DNA of 64,000 nt from Pseudomonadota bacterium. Lineage in GTDB: Bacteria > Pseudomonadota > Gammaproteobacteria > Burkholderiales > Rhodocyclaceae. The notes beneath the pieces were generated by a model. The model had not been told where the DNA came from and made no database searches. It was given only the letters and a program-made list of their open reading frames with translations. The DNA lies in the NCBI GenBank assembly GCA_018240785.1, contig JAFEFC010000026.1:30363-94362 (forward strand), read 5' to 3'. Shown in pieces: positions 1-7,516 of this stretch; within the stretch, counting starts at the first letter, position 1; each line of letters starts with the position of its first letter. The position numbers and the translations under genes were made by a program.

Positions 1-33
1 CGCGTCTGCAGGGGGATGCGCGGTTTCGACCAT
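1..33 (-). CDS. 5' end of an unidentified leftward gene (partial)
   Basis: An ATG at position 33 on the minus strand opens a frame (MVETAHPPADA) that runs off the left edge of the window. A GGAG-type ribosome binding site sits just upstream, about 5 bases from the ATG. Only eleven codons are visible, so no function can be assigned. It is transcribed divergently from the Rieske oxygenase gene, and the region between the two carries two copies of the recurring 18-bp motif described elsewhere, so it may belong to the same regulon. Confidence 0.45.
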   Translation of the reverse strand, partial: MVETAHPPADA

Positions 34-96
34 GGTGTCTCCGTCCTTGTCGTTGTTGTCCGAGCCTCACATTAGGCGGGGCCATCGGTCACGGAC

Positions 97-114
97 ACGT
101 CCAAAAGGACGATG
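97..114 (-). promoter_or_regulatory. Putative steroid-regulon operator, copy 1
   Basis: On the minus strand it reads CATCGTCCTTTTGGACGT, matching the recurring 18-bp motif of this window. The core CGTCC-N4-GGACG (98-111) is a perfect inverted repeat, the most symmetrical of the eight copies. It lies about 160 bases upstream of the Rieske oxygenase start. That it binds a regulator is inference from recurrence and symmetry. Confidence 0.5.
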
Positions 115-147
115 CCTGCCCCGGCCGCGAACCGACCATCATGTAGC

Positions 148-165
148 CATCGTCCAAACAGGGGA
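148..165 (+). promoter_or_regulatory. Putative steroid-regulon operator, copy 2
   Basis: Reads CATCGTCCAAACAGGGGA on the plus strand. The left half matches the consensus exactly and the right half is degenerate. Its centre is 51 bp from that of copy 1, in the same divergent promoter region between the partial leftward gene and the Rieske oxygenase gene. Confidence 0.42.
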
Positions 166-275
166 TGTGCGCGCCATTTCCGGCCACCAGAATCGGTCAC
201 GTTCGGGCTTTCAGGCCGGCACTTGGCGCCAACCCGATGGATTGCACATTGGATCACTACGAAGAGGAGGCCCGC

Positions 276-1382
276 ATGGCCACTACGAAAGACTATCGCC
301 TTGGTGAATTCACCTTCCCGCGCGGCTGGTTCATGATCGCGGACGCTTCTGAGCTCGACACCCACAAACCCTTGTCGGTGCGCTTCTTCGGTCAGGACTT
401 CGCACTCTACCGCGGCCGCGAAACCGGCAAGGTCGTGCTGCTCGACGCCTACTGTCCGCACATGAAGACGCACCTCGCCGCGCCGAACAACACCTCCTAC
501 GTCGTCATCGACGGCGGCGGCTCCAACGTCGAGGGCGACGGCATCCGCTGCCCCTACCATGGCTGGCGCTTCGGCACCGACGGCAAGTGCAACGACATTC
601 CGTATCACGATGGTCCGATTCCCGCGGCCGCGAAGGTGAAGTCGTGGCCGGTGGTCGAGAGCCTGGGCGCAATCTGGGTGTGGTACGACCCCGAGGGCGG
701 CGAGCCCGAGTGGGACCACCCGACCCTGAAGGAATGGGACGATCCGGCCTGGGTGCACTGGAAGTTCGACCACCTCGGCATGCTCCAGCAGCATCCGCAG
801 GAAGTCATCGACAACATCTGCGACTATGGTCACCTGAGCCCGATCCACGGCTCGACCGTGCAGCGCTACGAGAACGAGTTCAAGGCCCACCACGCCATCC
901 AGCGCCAGTGCGGCCCGCACCGCACCCTGGTCGGCGAGAACGGCGTCAGCCCGATCCTGCACACCATCACGATCTACCACGGTCCCGGCGTGCTCATCTC
1001 GCACCTGACCGGTCTCTACGACGCCGTGCTGATGATCACCCACACCCCGGTCGAGGATGGCTCGCTGAAGGTCTGGCACGCCCTGCTGGTGAAGTCGCCG
1101 AGCAACAGCGCGGTCGCGACGCACACCGACATGATCGCCGCGCGCCAGTTCCAGGAATCCAGCCGCCTCGCCTTCGCGCAGGACTTCGAGGTGTGGACCA
1201 ACAAGGCTCCGTGCCTGAACGGTCTCTTCATCCCCAGCGACGGCCCGTTCATGAAGGCGCGCATCTGGTACAAGCAGTTCTACAACCCGCGCGCGAAGAA
1301 GAACGAGTACCTCGAGCAGTGCGAGGGCTACTACGTCCCGAAGGGCATCCCGCCCTACACCGAGACCCCGGTCGCCGCCTGA
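276..1382 (+). CDS. KshA-like Rieske non-haem iron oxygenase, oxygenase subunit
   Basis: The 368-residue protein is a terminal oxygenase component that would take electrons from a separate reductase. The Rieske [2Fe-2S] ligands are C60-P-H62 and C92-P-Y-H95-G-W. The catalytic mononuclear iron site is N180..D183, H186 and H191 in an N-x2-D-x2-H-x4-H pattern. Overall resemblance, together with the many steroid catabolism genes in the window, suggests 3-ketosteroid 9-alpha-hydroxylase (KshA) or a close steroid hydroxylase. No KshB-like reductase is present here. The gap between the two halves of the Rieske motif is about 29 residues rather than the usual 15-17, so the cluster-binding domain has an insertion. 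I chose the start at 276 because GAGGAGG precedes it; an upstream in-frame start at 165 has no such site. A strong terminator follows. Substrate is inferred. Confidence 0.78.
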   Translation: MATTKDYRLGEFTFPRGWFMIADASELDTHKPLSVRFFGQDFALYRGRETGKVVLLDAYCPHMKTHLAAPNNTSYVVIDGGGSNVEGDGIRCPYHGWRFGTDGKCNDIPYHDGPIPAAAKVKSWPVVESLGAIWVWYDPEGGEPEWDHPTLKEWDDPAWVHWKFDHLGMLQQHPQEVIDNICDYGHLSPIHGSTVQRYENEFKAHHAIQRQCGPHRTLVGENGVSPILHTITIYHGPGVLISHLTGLYDAVLMITHTPVEDGSLKVWHALLVKSPSNSAVATHTDMIAARQFQESSRLAFAQDFEVWTNKAPCLNGLFIPSDGPFMKARIWYKQFYNPRAKKNEYLEQCEGYYVPKGIPPYTETPVAA

Positions 1383-1406
1383 ACACGGCTCACTTATGAA
1401 GCACGC

Positions 1407-1436
1407 ACGGCCTGTCCATCCGACAGGCCGTTTTTT
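1407..1436 (+). terminator. Rho-independent terminator after the Rieske oxygenase gene
   Basis: A 9-bp perfect stem (CGGCCTGTC at 1408-1416 with GACAGGCCG at 1422-1430), a 5-base loop and six T residues directly after it. The outer A1407-T1431 pair extends the stem. It ends the single-gene transcript. Confidence 0.9.
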
Positions 1437-1463
1437 CATCCACTGCGGAAAAGGACGCCAGAC

Positions 1464-1757
1464 ATGGCCATTGCATCGTTCGCACCCTGGGTCGGGCTGA
1501 TCGGCCTCATCGGCCTCGCCGGGCTCGCCGGCATCCGTCACCCGGTCCTTCGCGCGCGCTCCGGAGCGGCCATCCGCATGCTGGGCCTGCTCGGCCTGGC
1601 GGGGCTCGCCGGCATCTGGATCGACGGCGCCGGCGCCATGGGCGCCTTCGGCGCGCTGGGACTGTGGAACCATCAGTCACCGAAGCTCGCGTTCTGGGGG
1701 CGGCTGGGCTGGGCCGGCGTCGCCGGCCTCCCCTTCGCGCTCCGCGCCCTCGTCTGA
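1464..1757 (+). CDS. Small glycine-rich membrane protein, unknown function
   Basis: A 97-residue protein made of hydrophobic, Gly/Leu/Ala-rich stretches with a repeated GLxGLAGLAG segment (about residues 12-22 and 41-50), which suggests three or four short membrane helices. I do not recognise a family. An AAGGA site lies about 10 bases before the ATG. It sits alone between the Rieske gene terminator and a convergent aldehyde dehydrogenase gene. Codon bias fits the neighbours, which supports a real gene, but no function can be proposed. Confidence 0.5.
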   Translation: MAIASFAPWVGLIGLIGLAGLAGIRHPVLRARSGAAIRMLGLLGLAGLAGIWIDGAGAMGAFGALGLWNHQSPKLAFWGRLGWAGVAGLPFALRALV

Positions 1758-1763
1758 AACGGC

Positions 1764-1787
1764 GCGGCCCCGTCTGGACGGGGCCGC
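1764..1787. terminator. Stem-loop between convergent genes
   Basis: GCGGCCCCGT (1764-1773) pairs perfectly with ACGGGGCCGC (1778-1787) around a CTGG loop. It lies between the stop codons of the small membrane protein and the convergent aldehyde dehydrogenase. No T-tract follows on either strand, so it could be a bidirectional but weak terminator. Confidence 0.55.
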
Positions 1788-1793
1788 GATACG

Positions 1794-3245
1794 TCACACC
1801 TTCAGCGTCTTCGACAGGCGCCCGTAGAGCTTCGTCGAATAGGGCGGCAGCAGACCGAGGGCCTTGCGCGGGTCCCACCAGCCGCTGCGATACACCGTGC
1901 GCGGATGGCAGAACTCATTGAAGCCCTCGCGCCCGTGATACGCCCCCATGCCCGAAGCGCCGACGCCACCGAAGGGCGCGTCGTGCGCGGCGACCTGCAG
2001 CATCACGTCGTTGATCGCCACGCCACCGGACAGGGTGCCCTCCAGCACCTGGCGCTCCTCCCTGCGGTCGGCTCCGAAGTAATAGAGCGCGAGCGGACGC
2101 GGAGCGGCGTTGATGCGGTCGATGACGGCGGCGATGTCCGTGTAGCGCTCCACCTGCAGCACGGGGCCGAAGATCTCCTCCTGCGCTATCCGGCTGCCGG
2201 CAGGCGGGTCGACCACCAGATGCAGCGGCAGCTTGCGGCCGGCGGCGAGCAGCCCGCCCCCGCAGTCCACCACACGTCTTCCGGCTGCGCGGATCTCGTC
2301 CAGGTAGCCGCGGATGCGGGCGAAGTGGCGCGCGTCGATGATCGAGGTCAGCCCGGCATCGCCGGCGACCGGTGGAAACATGCGCCGATGAACCGCCTCG
2401 CACGCCGCGATGAAGGGCTCGACAAGCTCGTCCGCGACGAAAACCGTGTCCGGACTGACGCAGACCTGCCCACCGTTCATCACCTTTGCGCTCACGGTGC
2501 GCTCGGCGGCCAACGCCACATCCGCACTTCGACCGACGATCACCGGCGACTTGCCGCCCAGTTCCAGGGTGACGGGCACCAGGTTCTCGGCCGCTGCCCG
2601 CATCACCCGGATGCCGGTCGTCGTGCTGCCGGTAAGCACCAGGTGATCGAAGGGCAAGGCACTGAATGCCCCCGCCACCGCCGCATCGCCGGTGAACACG
2701 GCGACCTCGTCCGCAGCGAACAGGTCCTGCACCGCCGCCTGCAACAAGGCCGACGTCCGCGGCACGAACTCCGACGGCTTCAGCATCGCGCGGTTGCCGG
2801 CAGCGAGCGCGAAGGCCAGCGGCGCCAGGGTGGTGAACAGCGGCACGTTCCACGGCCCCAGGATGCCCACCACCCCCTTGGGCATGCGCTGCACCTCGAC
2901 CCGGGCCCCGAACAGGCTGAACGGGACGACGCCGTCGCGCCGGTCGGGCTTCATCCAGCTTCGGATCCGCCCGCGTGCGTACTTGACCGTGTTGAAGGTC
3001 GCCATGACGTCGCTCATCAGCGAGGTCTCGCGCGGCCGCCCGCCAAAATCGGCGTCGAGCGCGGCGCAGAATTCGTCCGCCCGATCACGGAGCAGAACCA
3101 GCAGCCGCGTCAGGCGATCCCTGCGCAGCGCCACATCCGGCGGGCCGTCACGCGTCTGCGAGGCCTTCATCGCCTCGAGGCAGGCGCGCAGCGTCGCCTC
3201 GTCCGCGCTTTGCAGCCGCGTCATCTCATCGCTGTTCATTCTCAT
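1794..3245 (-). CDS. Coniferyl-aldehyde-dehydrogenase-type aldehyde dehydrogenase
   Basis: A 483-residue NAD(P)-dependent aldehyde dehydrogenase that oxidises an aldehyde to the carboxylic acid. Signatures are the GPWNVPL region near residue 130, the LELGGKSP motif with general base E228, and NGGQVCV with catalytic C262. The overall sequence is closest in character to the coniferyl aldehyde dehydrogenase (CalB) subfamily. It is the last gene of a leftward operon (crotonase, nitroreductase, GMC oxidoreductase, this gene) and begins 31 bases after the GMC stop, so it most likely finishes oxidation of the aldehyde made by the GMC enzyme. I chose the ATG at 3245, 5 bases from a GAGGA site; an ATG two codons downstream is also possible. 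The physiological aldehyde is unknown. Confidence 0.85.
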   Translation of the reverse strand: MRMNSDEMTRLQSADEATLRACLEAMKASQTRDGPPDVALRRDRLTRLLVLLRDRADEFCAALDADFGGRPRETSLMSDVMATFNTVKYARGRIRSWMKPDRRDGVVPFSLFGARVEVQRMPKGVVGILGPWNVPLFTTLAPLAFALAAGNRAMLKPSEFVPRTSALLQAAVQDLFAADEVAVFTGDAAVAGAFSALPFDHLVLTGSTTTGIRVMRAAAENLVPVTLELGGKSPVIVGRSADVALAAERTVSAKVMNGGQVCVSPDTVFVADELVEPFIAACEAVHRRMFPPVAGDAGLTSIIDARHFARIRGYLDEIRAAGRRVVDCGGGLLAAGRKLPLHLVVDPPAGSRIAQEEIFGPVLQVERYTDIAAVIDRINAAPRPLALYYFGADRREERQVLEGTLSGGVAINDVMLQVAAHDAPFGGVGASGMGAYHGREGFNEFCHPRTVYRSGWWDPRKALGLLPPYSTKLYGRLSKTLKV

Positions 3246-3276
3246 CCCATTCCTCGCTTCAGCCGGATGGCCGACG

Positions 3277-4881
3277 TCAGCGCCGCGCTGCACGCGCGAA
3301 CTCGGCCGCGCGCTCGCCGATCGCGATCGCGGTGGCGTTGGTGTTGCCCGAGATCAGCCGCGGCATCACCGAGGCGTCGGCCACGCGCAGGCCGCTCACG
3401 CCGCGGACCGCCAGCGTGGTGTCGACCACGGTGGCGGCGTCATTGCCCATCCGGCAGGTGCCCACCGGATGGTGGCCGGTCGTGCCGGCACGGCGGGCGT
3501 AGTCCATCAGCTCGTCGCGCGTGCCTGCCGCCGCGCCCGGATACACCTCGCCCGCGGTGATCGCCGCAAGCGCGGGGGCAGCAGCGATGCGCCGGGCCCA
3601 TTCCATGCCCGCCAGCGTGACCTCGACGTCATGGTCGGTGCTCAGGTAGTTCATGCGCAGGCGCGGCCGCGCGGCGGGATCGGCCGAGGCGAGGGTGAGC
3701 ACGCCGCGCGAGGTCGGCCGGCAGACGTTGGGCGCCAGCGTGTAGCCCGGAAAGGCATGCAGCTTCTTCTGGTCGCCGTCTAGGTCGCCCGACAGAGGCA
3801 GCACGTGGAACTGAAGGTCCGGGCGCACGACATCCGCGCGGCTGCGCAGGAAGATGCCGACCTCCGCCGCCGGCATGGTCATCGCCCCGCGCTTGCGCAC
3901 GAGGTAGTTCAGCACCTCGAGCAGCACGCGCGCCCCGCCCAGGCGGGGGTTCATCGACGGCTGGCCGTCGCGCAGACGCCACATCAGCGGCACCACCAGA
4001 TGATCCTGCAGGTCCGCCCCCACCGCGGGCGCATCGACACGCACCGGAATGCCATGGCGCGCGAGTTCCGCGCCCGGCCCGATGCCAGACAGCATCAGGA
4101 TCTGCGGCGAGCCGATGGCGCCGGCGCAGAGGATCACCTCGGCGCGCGCCGATGCCACCCGCTCCTGCCCGCCGAGCTTGTAGCGCACCCCGGTTGCGCG
4201 CCCGCCCTCGATCACCACGCCGGCGACCAGTGCCCCCGTGTGCACCACAAGGTTGTGGCGTGCGCGTGCCGGTCGCAGGTAGCCATGCGCCGCCGAGCAG
4301 CGGCGCGCACGGGCGATCGTCGCCTGGTAGGGGCCGACGCCCTCCTGGCGCGCGCCGTTGAAGTCGCGAGTCCGCGGAACACCCGCCTGCTCGGCGGCCT
4401 GGATCATGACCTCGGCCAGCGGCGTCGGGTCGACCAGGTCGGACACCGCGATCGGGCCATCCTGGCCGTGGTGCTCATCGGCGATGCCGAGGTTGCGCTC
4501 CATGCGGCGGAAGTAGGGCGCGAGGTCGGCCCAGCCCCAGCCGGGCGCCCCGGCGGCGACCCAGTCGTCGTAGTCCTCGCGCTGGCCGCGGATGTAGATG
4601 AGGCCGTTGATGGCCGAGCTGCCACCCAGCACCTTGCCGCGCGGCAGGGGCACGCGCCGGCCACGGAGACCGGGCTCGGCCTCGGTTTCGAAGGCCCAGT
4701 TGAAGGGGCTGGCCGGGTCCTGCGTCTTGCCCCAGCCGGCCGGCATCTCGATCAGCAGATTGTCGTCGCGCCCGCCGGCCTCGAGCAGCAGCACGCTGCA
4801 GCCGGGGTCCTCGGAAAGGCGTGCCGCCACCGCGCAGCCGGCACTGCCTGCGCCCACCACGACGTAGTCGAAGCTGTCCAT
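3277..4881 (-). CDS. GMC-family FAD alcohol oxidoreductase
   Basis: A 534-residue glucose-methanol-choline family flavoprotein. The N-terminal FAD-binding GAGSAG (residues 10-15), the GMC signature GKVLGGSSAINGLIYIRG near residue 100, and a C-terminal HHPVGTCRMG with the active-site histidine are all clear. In the last motif (SGNTNATAIAIG) the second active-site position is Asn, as in choline-dehydrogenase-like members. Such enzymes oxidise primary alcohols to aldehydes. Its start lies 1 base after the nitroreductase stop and the aldehyde dehydrogenase follows, so the pair would carry out alcohol to aldehyde to acid. The substrate cannot be read from the sequence; a co-regulated sulfatase nearby suggests an alcohol released from a sulfate ester (inference). 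Confidence 0.88.
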   Translation of the reverse strand: MDSFDYVVVGAGSAGCAVAARLSEDPGCSVLLLEAGGRDDNLLIEMPAGWGKTQDPASPFNWAFETEAEPGLRGRRVPLPRGKVLGGSSAINGLIYIRGQREDYDDWVAAGAPGWGWADLAPYFRRMERNLGIADEHHGQDGPIAVSDLVDPTPLAEVMIQAAEQAGVPRTRDFNGARQEGVGPYQATIARARRCSAAHGYLRPARARHNLVVHTGALVAGVVIEGGRATGVRYKLGGQERVASARAEVILCAGAIGSPQILMLSGIGPGAELARHGIPVRVDAPAVGADLQDHLVVPLMWRLRDGQPSMNPRLGGARVLLEVLNYLVRKRGAMTMPAAEVGIFLRSRADVVRPDLQFHVLPLSGDLDGDQKKLHAFPGYTLAPNVCRPTSRGVLTLASADPAARPRLRMNYLSTDHDVEVTLAGMEWARRIAAAPALAAITAGEVYPGAAAGTRDELMDYARRAGTTGHHPVGTCRMGNDAATVVDTTLAVRGVSGLRVADASVMPRLISGNTNATAIAIGERAAEFARAARR

Positions 4882-4882
4882 C

Positions 4883-5581
4883 TCAATCCTCCCGGATCAG
4901 GGTGCAGGCGGCCACGTCGCGCGCCACGCGCACGGCATTGACCGGCGCAGCCGGATCGGGGCGACCGAAGGACACCCCGAACAGGAGCTGGGCGCCGGGC
5001 GCGATGTCGAACTCGGCGCGTACGCGCTCGGGGTGGAAGCTCAGCGCGGTCTGCGGGCAGCTCGCATGCCCCATGCTCGTGAGGGCCAGCATGAAGGTCT
5101 GCGCGCACATGCCGAGATCGGCGGCCTCGCGGACGCCGAAGCCCGCGGACAGGAAGAAGAAGGCGACGTGCGGCGCGCCGAAGAAGGCGTAGTTGCGCAT
5201 GAACTGCGCCTGCCGGCCGGCCTTGTCCTCGCGCGCGATGCCGGCGGCGCCATAGAGAGCCTCGGCGGCGGCGACCTGCCGCTCGCGGTAGACGCCGGCG
5301 TAGCGGCCGTCGTAGGGCAGGTCCGGCGCCATGTGGCCGCGCATCATGTCGGCGGAGATGGCAGCCGCCAGCCGGTCGCGGGCGGCGCCCGACGCCACCG
5401 CGATCGTCCACGGCTGCGTGTTGCAGTTCGACGGCGCCTGGCAGGCGAGCGCGAGGGCGCGCTCGATGTCGGCGCGCGGCAGCGGCTCGGCGAGAAAGGC
5501 GCGGGTCGAAGTTCGACGCGCGACGATGTCGGCAAAGGCCGCAGCGAGATCGGTCTGATTCTGTTGCATGAAAAAATTCAT
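4883..5581 (-). CDS. Nitroreductase-family FMN oxidoreductase
   Basis: A 232-residue member of the NADH-dependent FMN nitroreductase superfamily. The RRTSTRAF motif near residue 20 (FMN phosphate binding) and the APSNCNTQPW segment are typical. Members reduce nitro groups, quinones, enones or flavins; the true substrate is not visible. It is the second gene of the leftward crotonase-nitroreductase-GMC-ALDH operon, 65 bases after the crotonase stop and 1 base before GMC. I took the ATG at 5581; an ATG at 5569 (MQQNQT) is an alternative, since neither has a strong ribosome binding site. The open frame continues upstream but without family similarity. Confidence 0.8.
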   Translation of the reverse strand: MNFFMQQNQTDLAAAFADIVARRTSTRAFLAEPLPRADIERALALACQAPSNCNTQPWTIAVASGAARDRLAAAISADMMRGHMAPDLPYDGRYAGVYRERQVAAAEALYGAAGIAREDKAGRQAQFMRNYAFFGAPHVAFFFLSAGFGVREAADLGMCAQTFMLALTSMGHASCPQTALSFHPERVRAEFDIAPGAQLLFGVSFGRPDPAAPVNAVRVARDVAACTLIRED

Positions 5582-5646
5582 CCGGATTGATGCCGAAGGA
5601 TCGGCCTGATTCACCACCGCAGGGCCGCGCTCGGCGACCTGCCGCG

Positions 5647-6438
5647 TCAGCGCCCTTCCCACACCGGGGCGCGCTTCTGGTTGAAGGCCATGATGCCCTC
5701 GACCACGTCGCGGCTGCCGCGCATCGCCTCGATGGCCGGGTAGCCGCCCGCATCCTGGCGGCGGATCGCCTCGTCGAGCGGCAGCGCCAGGCCGTCGCGC
5801 ACCGCGGCCTTGGTCGCCCGCAGCGCCAGCGGCGCGTTGGCGCACAGCAGGTCGCACCAGCGCGCGATGGCGGCGTCCATGGCGCCGTCGCCCACCACCT
5901 CATTCACCAGCCCCCACTCCGCCGCCTGCGCGGCGTCGATGCTGCGCGCCGTCAGCAGCAGCTCCATCGCCCGCTTCATGCCGATCTGGCGCGGCAGGCG
6001 GTGCATGCCGCCGGCGTAGGCGACGGCGCCGATGCGCGGCTCGGGCAGCGCGAAACTGGAACTGCGGGTGGCCAGCACCAGGTCGCAGGCCATCGCCACC
6101 TCGAAGCCGCCGCCCATCGCAATGCCCTCCACTGCGGCGATCACCGGCTTGTCGAGGTCGAAGCGGCTGGTGAGGCCGCCGTAGCCGGTGGCAGGGATCG
6201 TGTAGGGGGCGCCGCCTTCGAGCGCGGTGCGCATGGCGCGGATGTCGCCGCCGGCCGAGAACGCCCGGCCGCCGGCGCCACGCACGACGGCGATCCAGAG
6301 TTCGTCATCGGCCGCGAAGGCATCGAAGGCCTCGGACATCAGCGCCTGGGTTTCCGGGTCGAGCGCGTTCATCGCCTCGGGCCGGTTGATGGTGACGGTC
6401 AGCACATGGCCGTCGATACGGGTCAAGACCTTGCTCAC
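5647..6438 (-). CDS. Enoyl-CoA hydratase/isomerase (crotonase family)
   Basis: A 263-residue crotonase-fold protein. The first oxyanion-hole segment is FSAGGDIRAM and the second is GIAMGGGFEVAMACD. The acidic position usually used for hydration is visible in PEPRIG, giving a hydratase or isomerase on an acyl-CoA. It is the first gene of a four-gene leftward operon with nitroreductase, GMC oxidoreductase and aldehyde dehydrogenase. Its promoter carries the AATGCGAAT-N22-TATACT arrangement also found before the sulfatase operon, so control by the adjacent TetR regulator is likely. The substrate is not determinable. Confidence 0.85.
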   Translation of the reverse strand: MSKVLTRIDGHVLTVTINRPEAMNALDPETQALMSEAFDAFAADDELWIAVVRGAGGRAFSAGGDIRAMRTALEGGAPYTIPATGYGGLTSRFDLDKPVIAAVEGIAMGGGFEVAMACDLVLATRSSSFALPEPRIGAVAYAGGMHRLPRQIGMKRAMELLLTARSIDAAQAAEWGLVNEVVGDGAMDAAIARWCDLLCANAPLALRATKAAVRDGLALPLDEAIRRQDAGGYPAIEAMRGSRDVVEGIMAFNQKRAPVWEGR

Positions 6439-6490
6439 GGGATGCAGCTCCTATCGCATCCGGCGCACACGCTGTCGCCGGGACGCCTCA

Positions 6491-6527
6491 AGTATAAGGA
6501 GCACCACCCGTCATCCTGATTCGCATT
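6491..6527 (-). promoter_or_regulatory. Promoter of the crotonase-to-ALDH operon with shared 9-mer
   Basis: Read on the minus strand, AATGCGAAT (6527-6519) is followed by exactly 22 bases and then a -10-like TATACT (6496-6491), about 53 bases before the crotonase ATG. The same 9-mer, spacing and -10 box occur before the sulfatase-maturase gene on the other side of the TetR gene. The 9-mer covers roughly the -45 to -36 zone, a usual place for an operator or activator site. No good -35 box is seen. Confidence 0.6.
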
Positions 6528-6606
6528 GAACGGATCCGAACATCGATCGCAAGCAACTGAATAAGCGAGGAAAAAAAACGTAGGCGCGATTCGGCGGGCG
6601 TGCGCG

Positions 6607-7314
6607 TCACGTTTCGCCAGGCCCACCCTGGCGCACTCGGCAGGGCAGGCGGGGGTCGAGCATCCCGAGCGCCATGGCGAGCAGGCAGTCGAGGAAGGCA
6701 CCCTGGCCCACCCGCTCGGGCGCGTCCTCGAGCGCCGCCCGGATCACCGAGCGCATCGCCATGCACAGCATGTAGGCCGCCATGTCGGCGCGCTCGGGCT
6801 CCAGCTCGGGGACGTAGAGCGTGACGAAGGGCAGCCAGGCGTCGTCGACGAACTCGCGCGAGCTCGCGTAGGGCCCGATGCGCATGCCCATCTGCAGTTC
6901 GGGGTGGTACTTGAGGTGGAACTCGGCGTGCAGCCGGTGCAGGCGCAGCTCGGTTCTCACCATGTCGCGCAGGATCTCGCGCAGCGCATCCTCCAGCGGC
7001 AGGCCGGCGACCGAGGCACGCAGCGCCGGCACCGACACGGCGGCCTCCTCACGCAGCACGTGTTCGAAGGCCTGGCCGAGCAGCGCCTCGATGTTGGGAA
7101 AGTACTGATAGAAGGAGCCGACCGCGACGCCCGACACCTCGGCCAGGCGGTTGACCGTCAGCGCCTCGCTGCCCTCCTCCTCCAGCACGCGTATGCAGGC
7201 TTCGATCAGCGCCGAGACGAGCGAGCGCGAGCGCGACTGGGAGGGCAGCTTGCGCGGTGCGGGGACGCGCCCCTTGCGGGACCGATCGGGGGAGACGGGC
7301 TTTCCTTGCGCCAT
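6607..7314 (-). CDS. TetR-family transcriptional regulator
   Basis: A 235-residue TetR/AcrR-type regulator. After a basic N-terminal tail, the helix-turn-helix (about residues 35-80) contains the classic VSGVAVGSFYQYFPNIEAL segment. The C-terminal helical region would bind an effector and dimerise. It is flanked by two operons that share an identical promoter element, which makes it their likely regulator. The start is uncertain: an ATG at 7347 gives a longer form, and neither start has a good ribosome binding site; 7314 gives a more usual N terminus. The effector is unknown and might be a sulfate ester, alcohol, acid or acyl-CoA of the pathway. Confidence 0.85.
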   Translation of the reverse strand: MAQGKPVSPDRSRKGRVPAPRKLPSQSRSRSLVSALIEACIRVLEEEGSEALTVNRLAEVSGVAVGSFYQYFPNIEALLGQAFEHVLREEAAVSVPALRASVAGLPLEDALREILRDMVRTELRLHRLHAEFHLKYHPELQMGMRIGPYASSREFVDDAWLPFVTLYVPELEPERADMAAYMLCMAMRSVIRAALEDAPERVGQGAFLDCLLAMALGMLDPRLPCRVRQGGPGET

Positions 7315-7405
7315 ATGCAATACGAAGACGGTTCCGGACCCAGCCATTCGAAAGCCTGAAGTCCCTTTTTAAACAGCCATTTAACGATGGCCAGCGAAGA
7401 TGGGG

Positions 7406-7442
7406 AATGCGAATTCCGACCGCTGCCCCCGCTACCTATACT
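7406..7442 (+). promoter_or_regulatory. Promoter of the sulfatase operon with shared 9-mer
   Basis: AATGCGAAT (7406-7414) is followed by exactly 22 bases and TATACT (7437-7442), identical in order and spacing to the promoter at 6491-6527. Transcription would start near 7450, leaving a leader of about 65 bases before the GTG at 7517. Confidence 0.6.
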
Positions 7443-7516
7443 CGGTTCCACCTGACGCCGCGTCCCGTATCGGCGGGTCGGACGGCAGGGGCACTGTAAC
7501 AAGGATGGAGGGAGAT

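Noticed and set aside
72-1673. A 533-codon minus-strand frame across the Rieske oxygenase gene.
   Set aside because: It is antisense to a clear Rieske protein, rich in Arg/Ala/His and without domain motifs; a GC-skew artefact.
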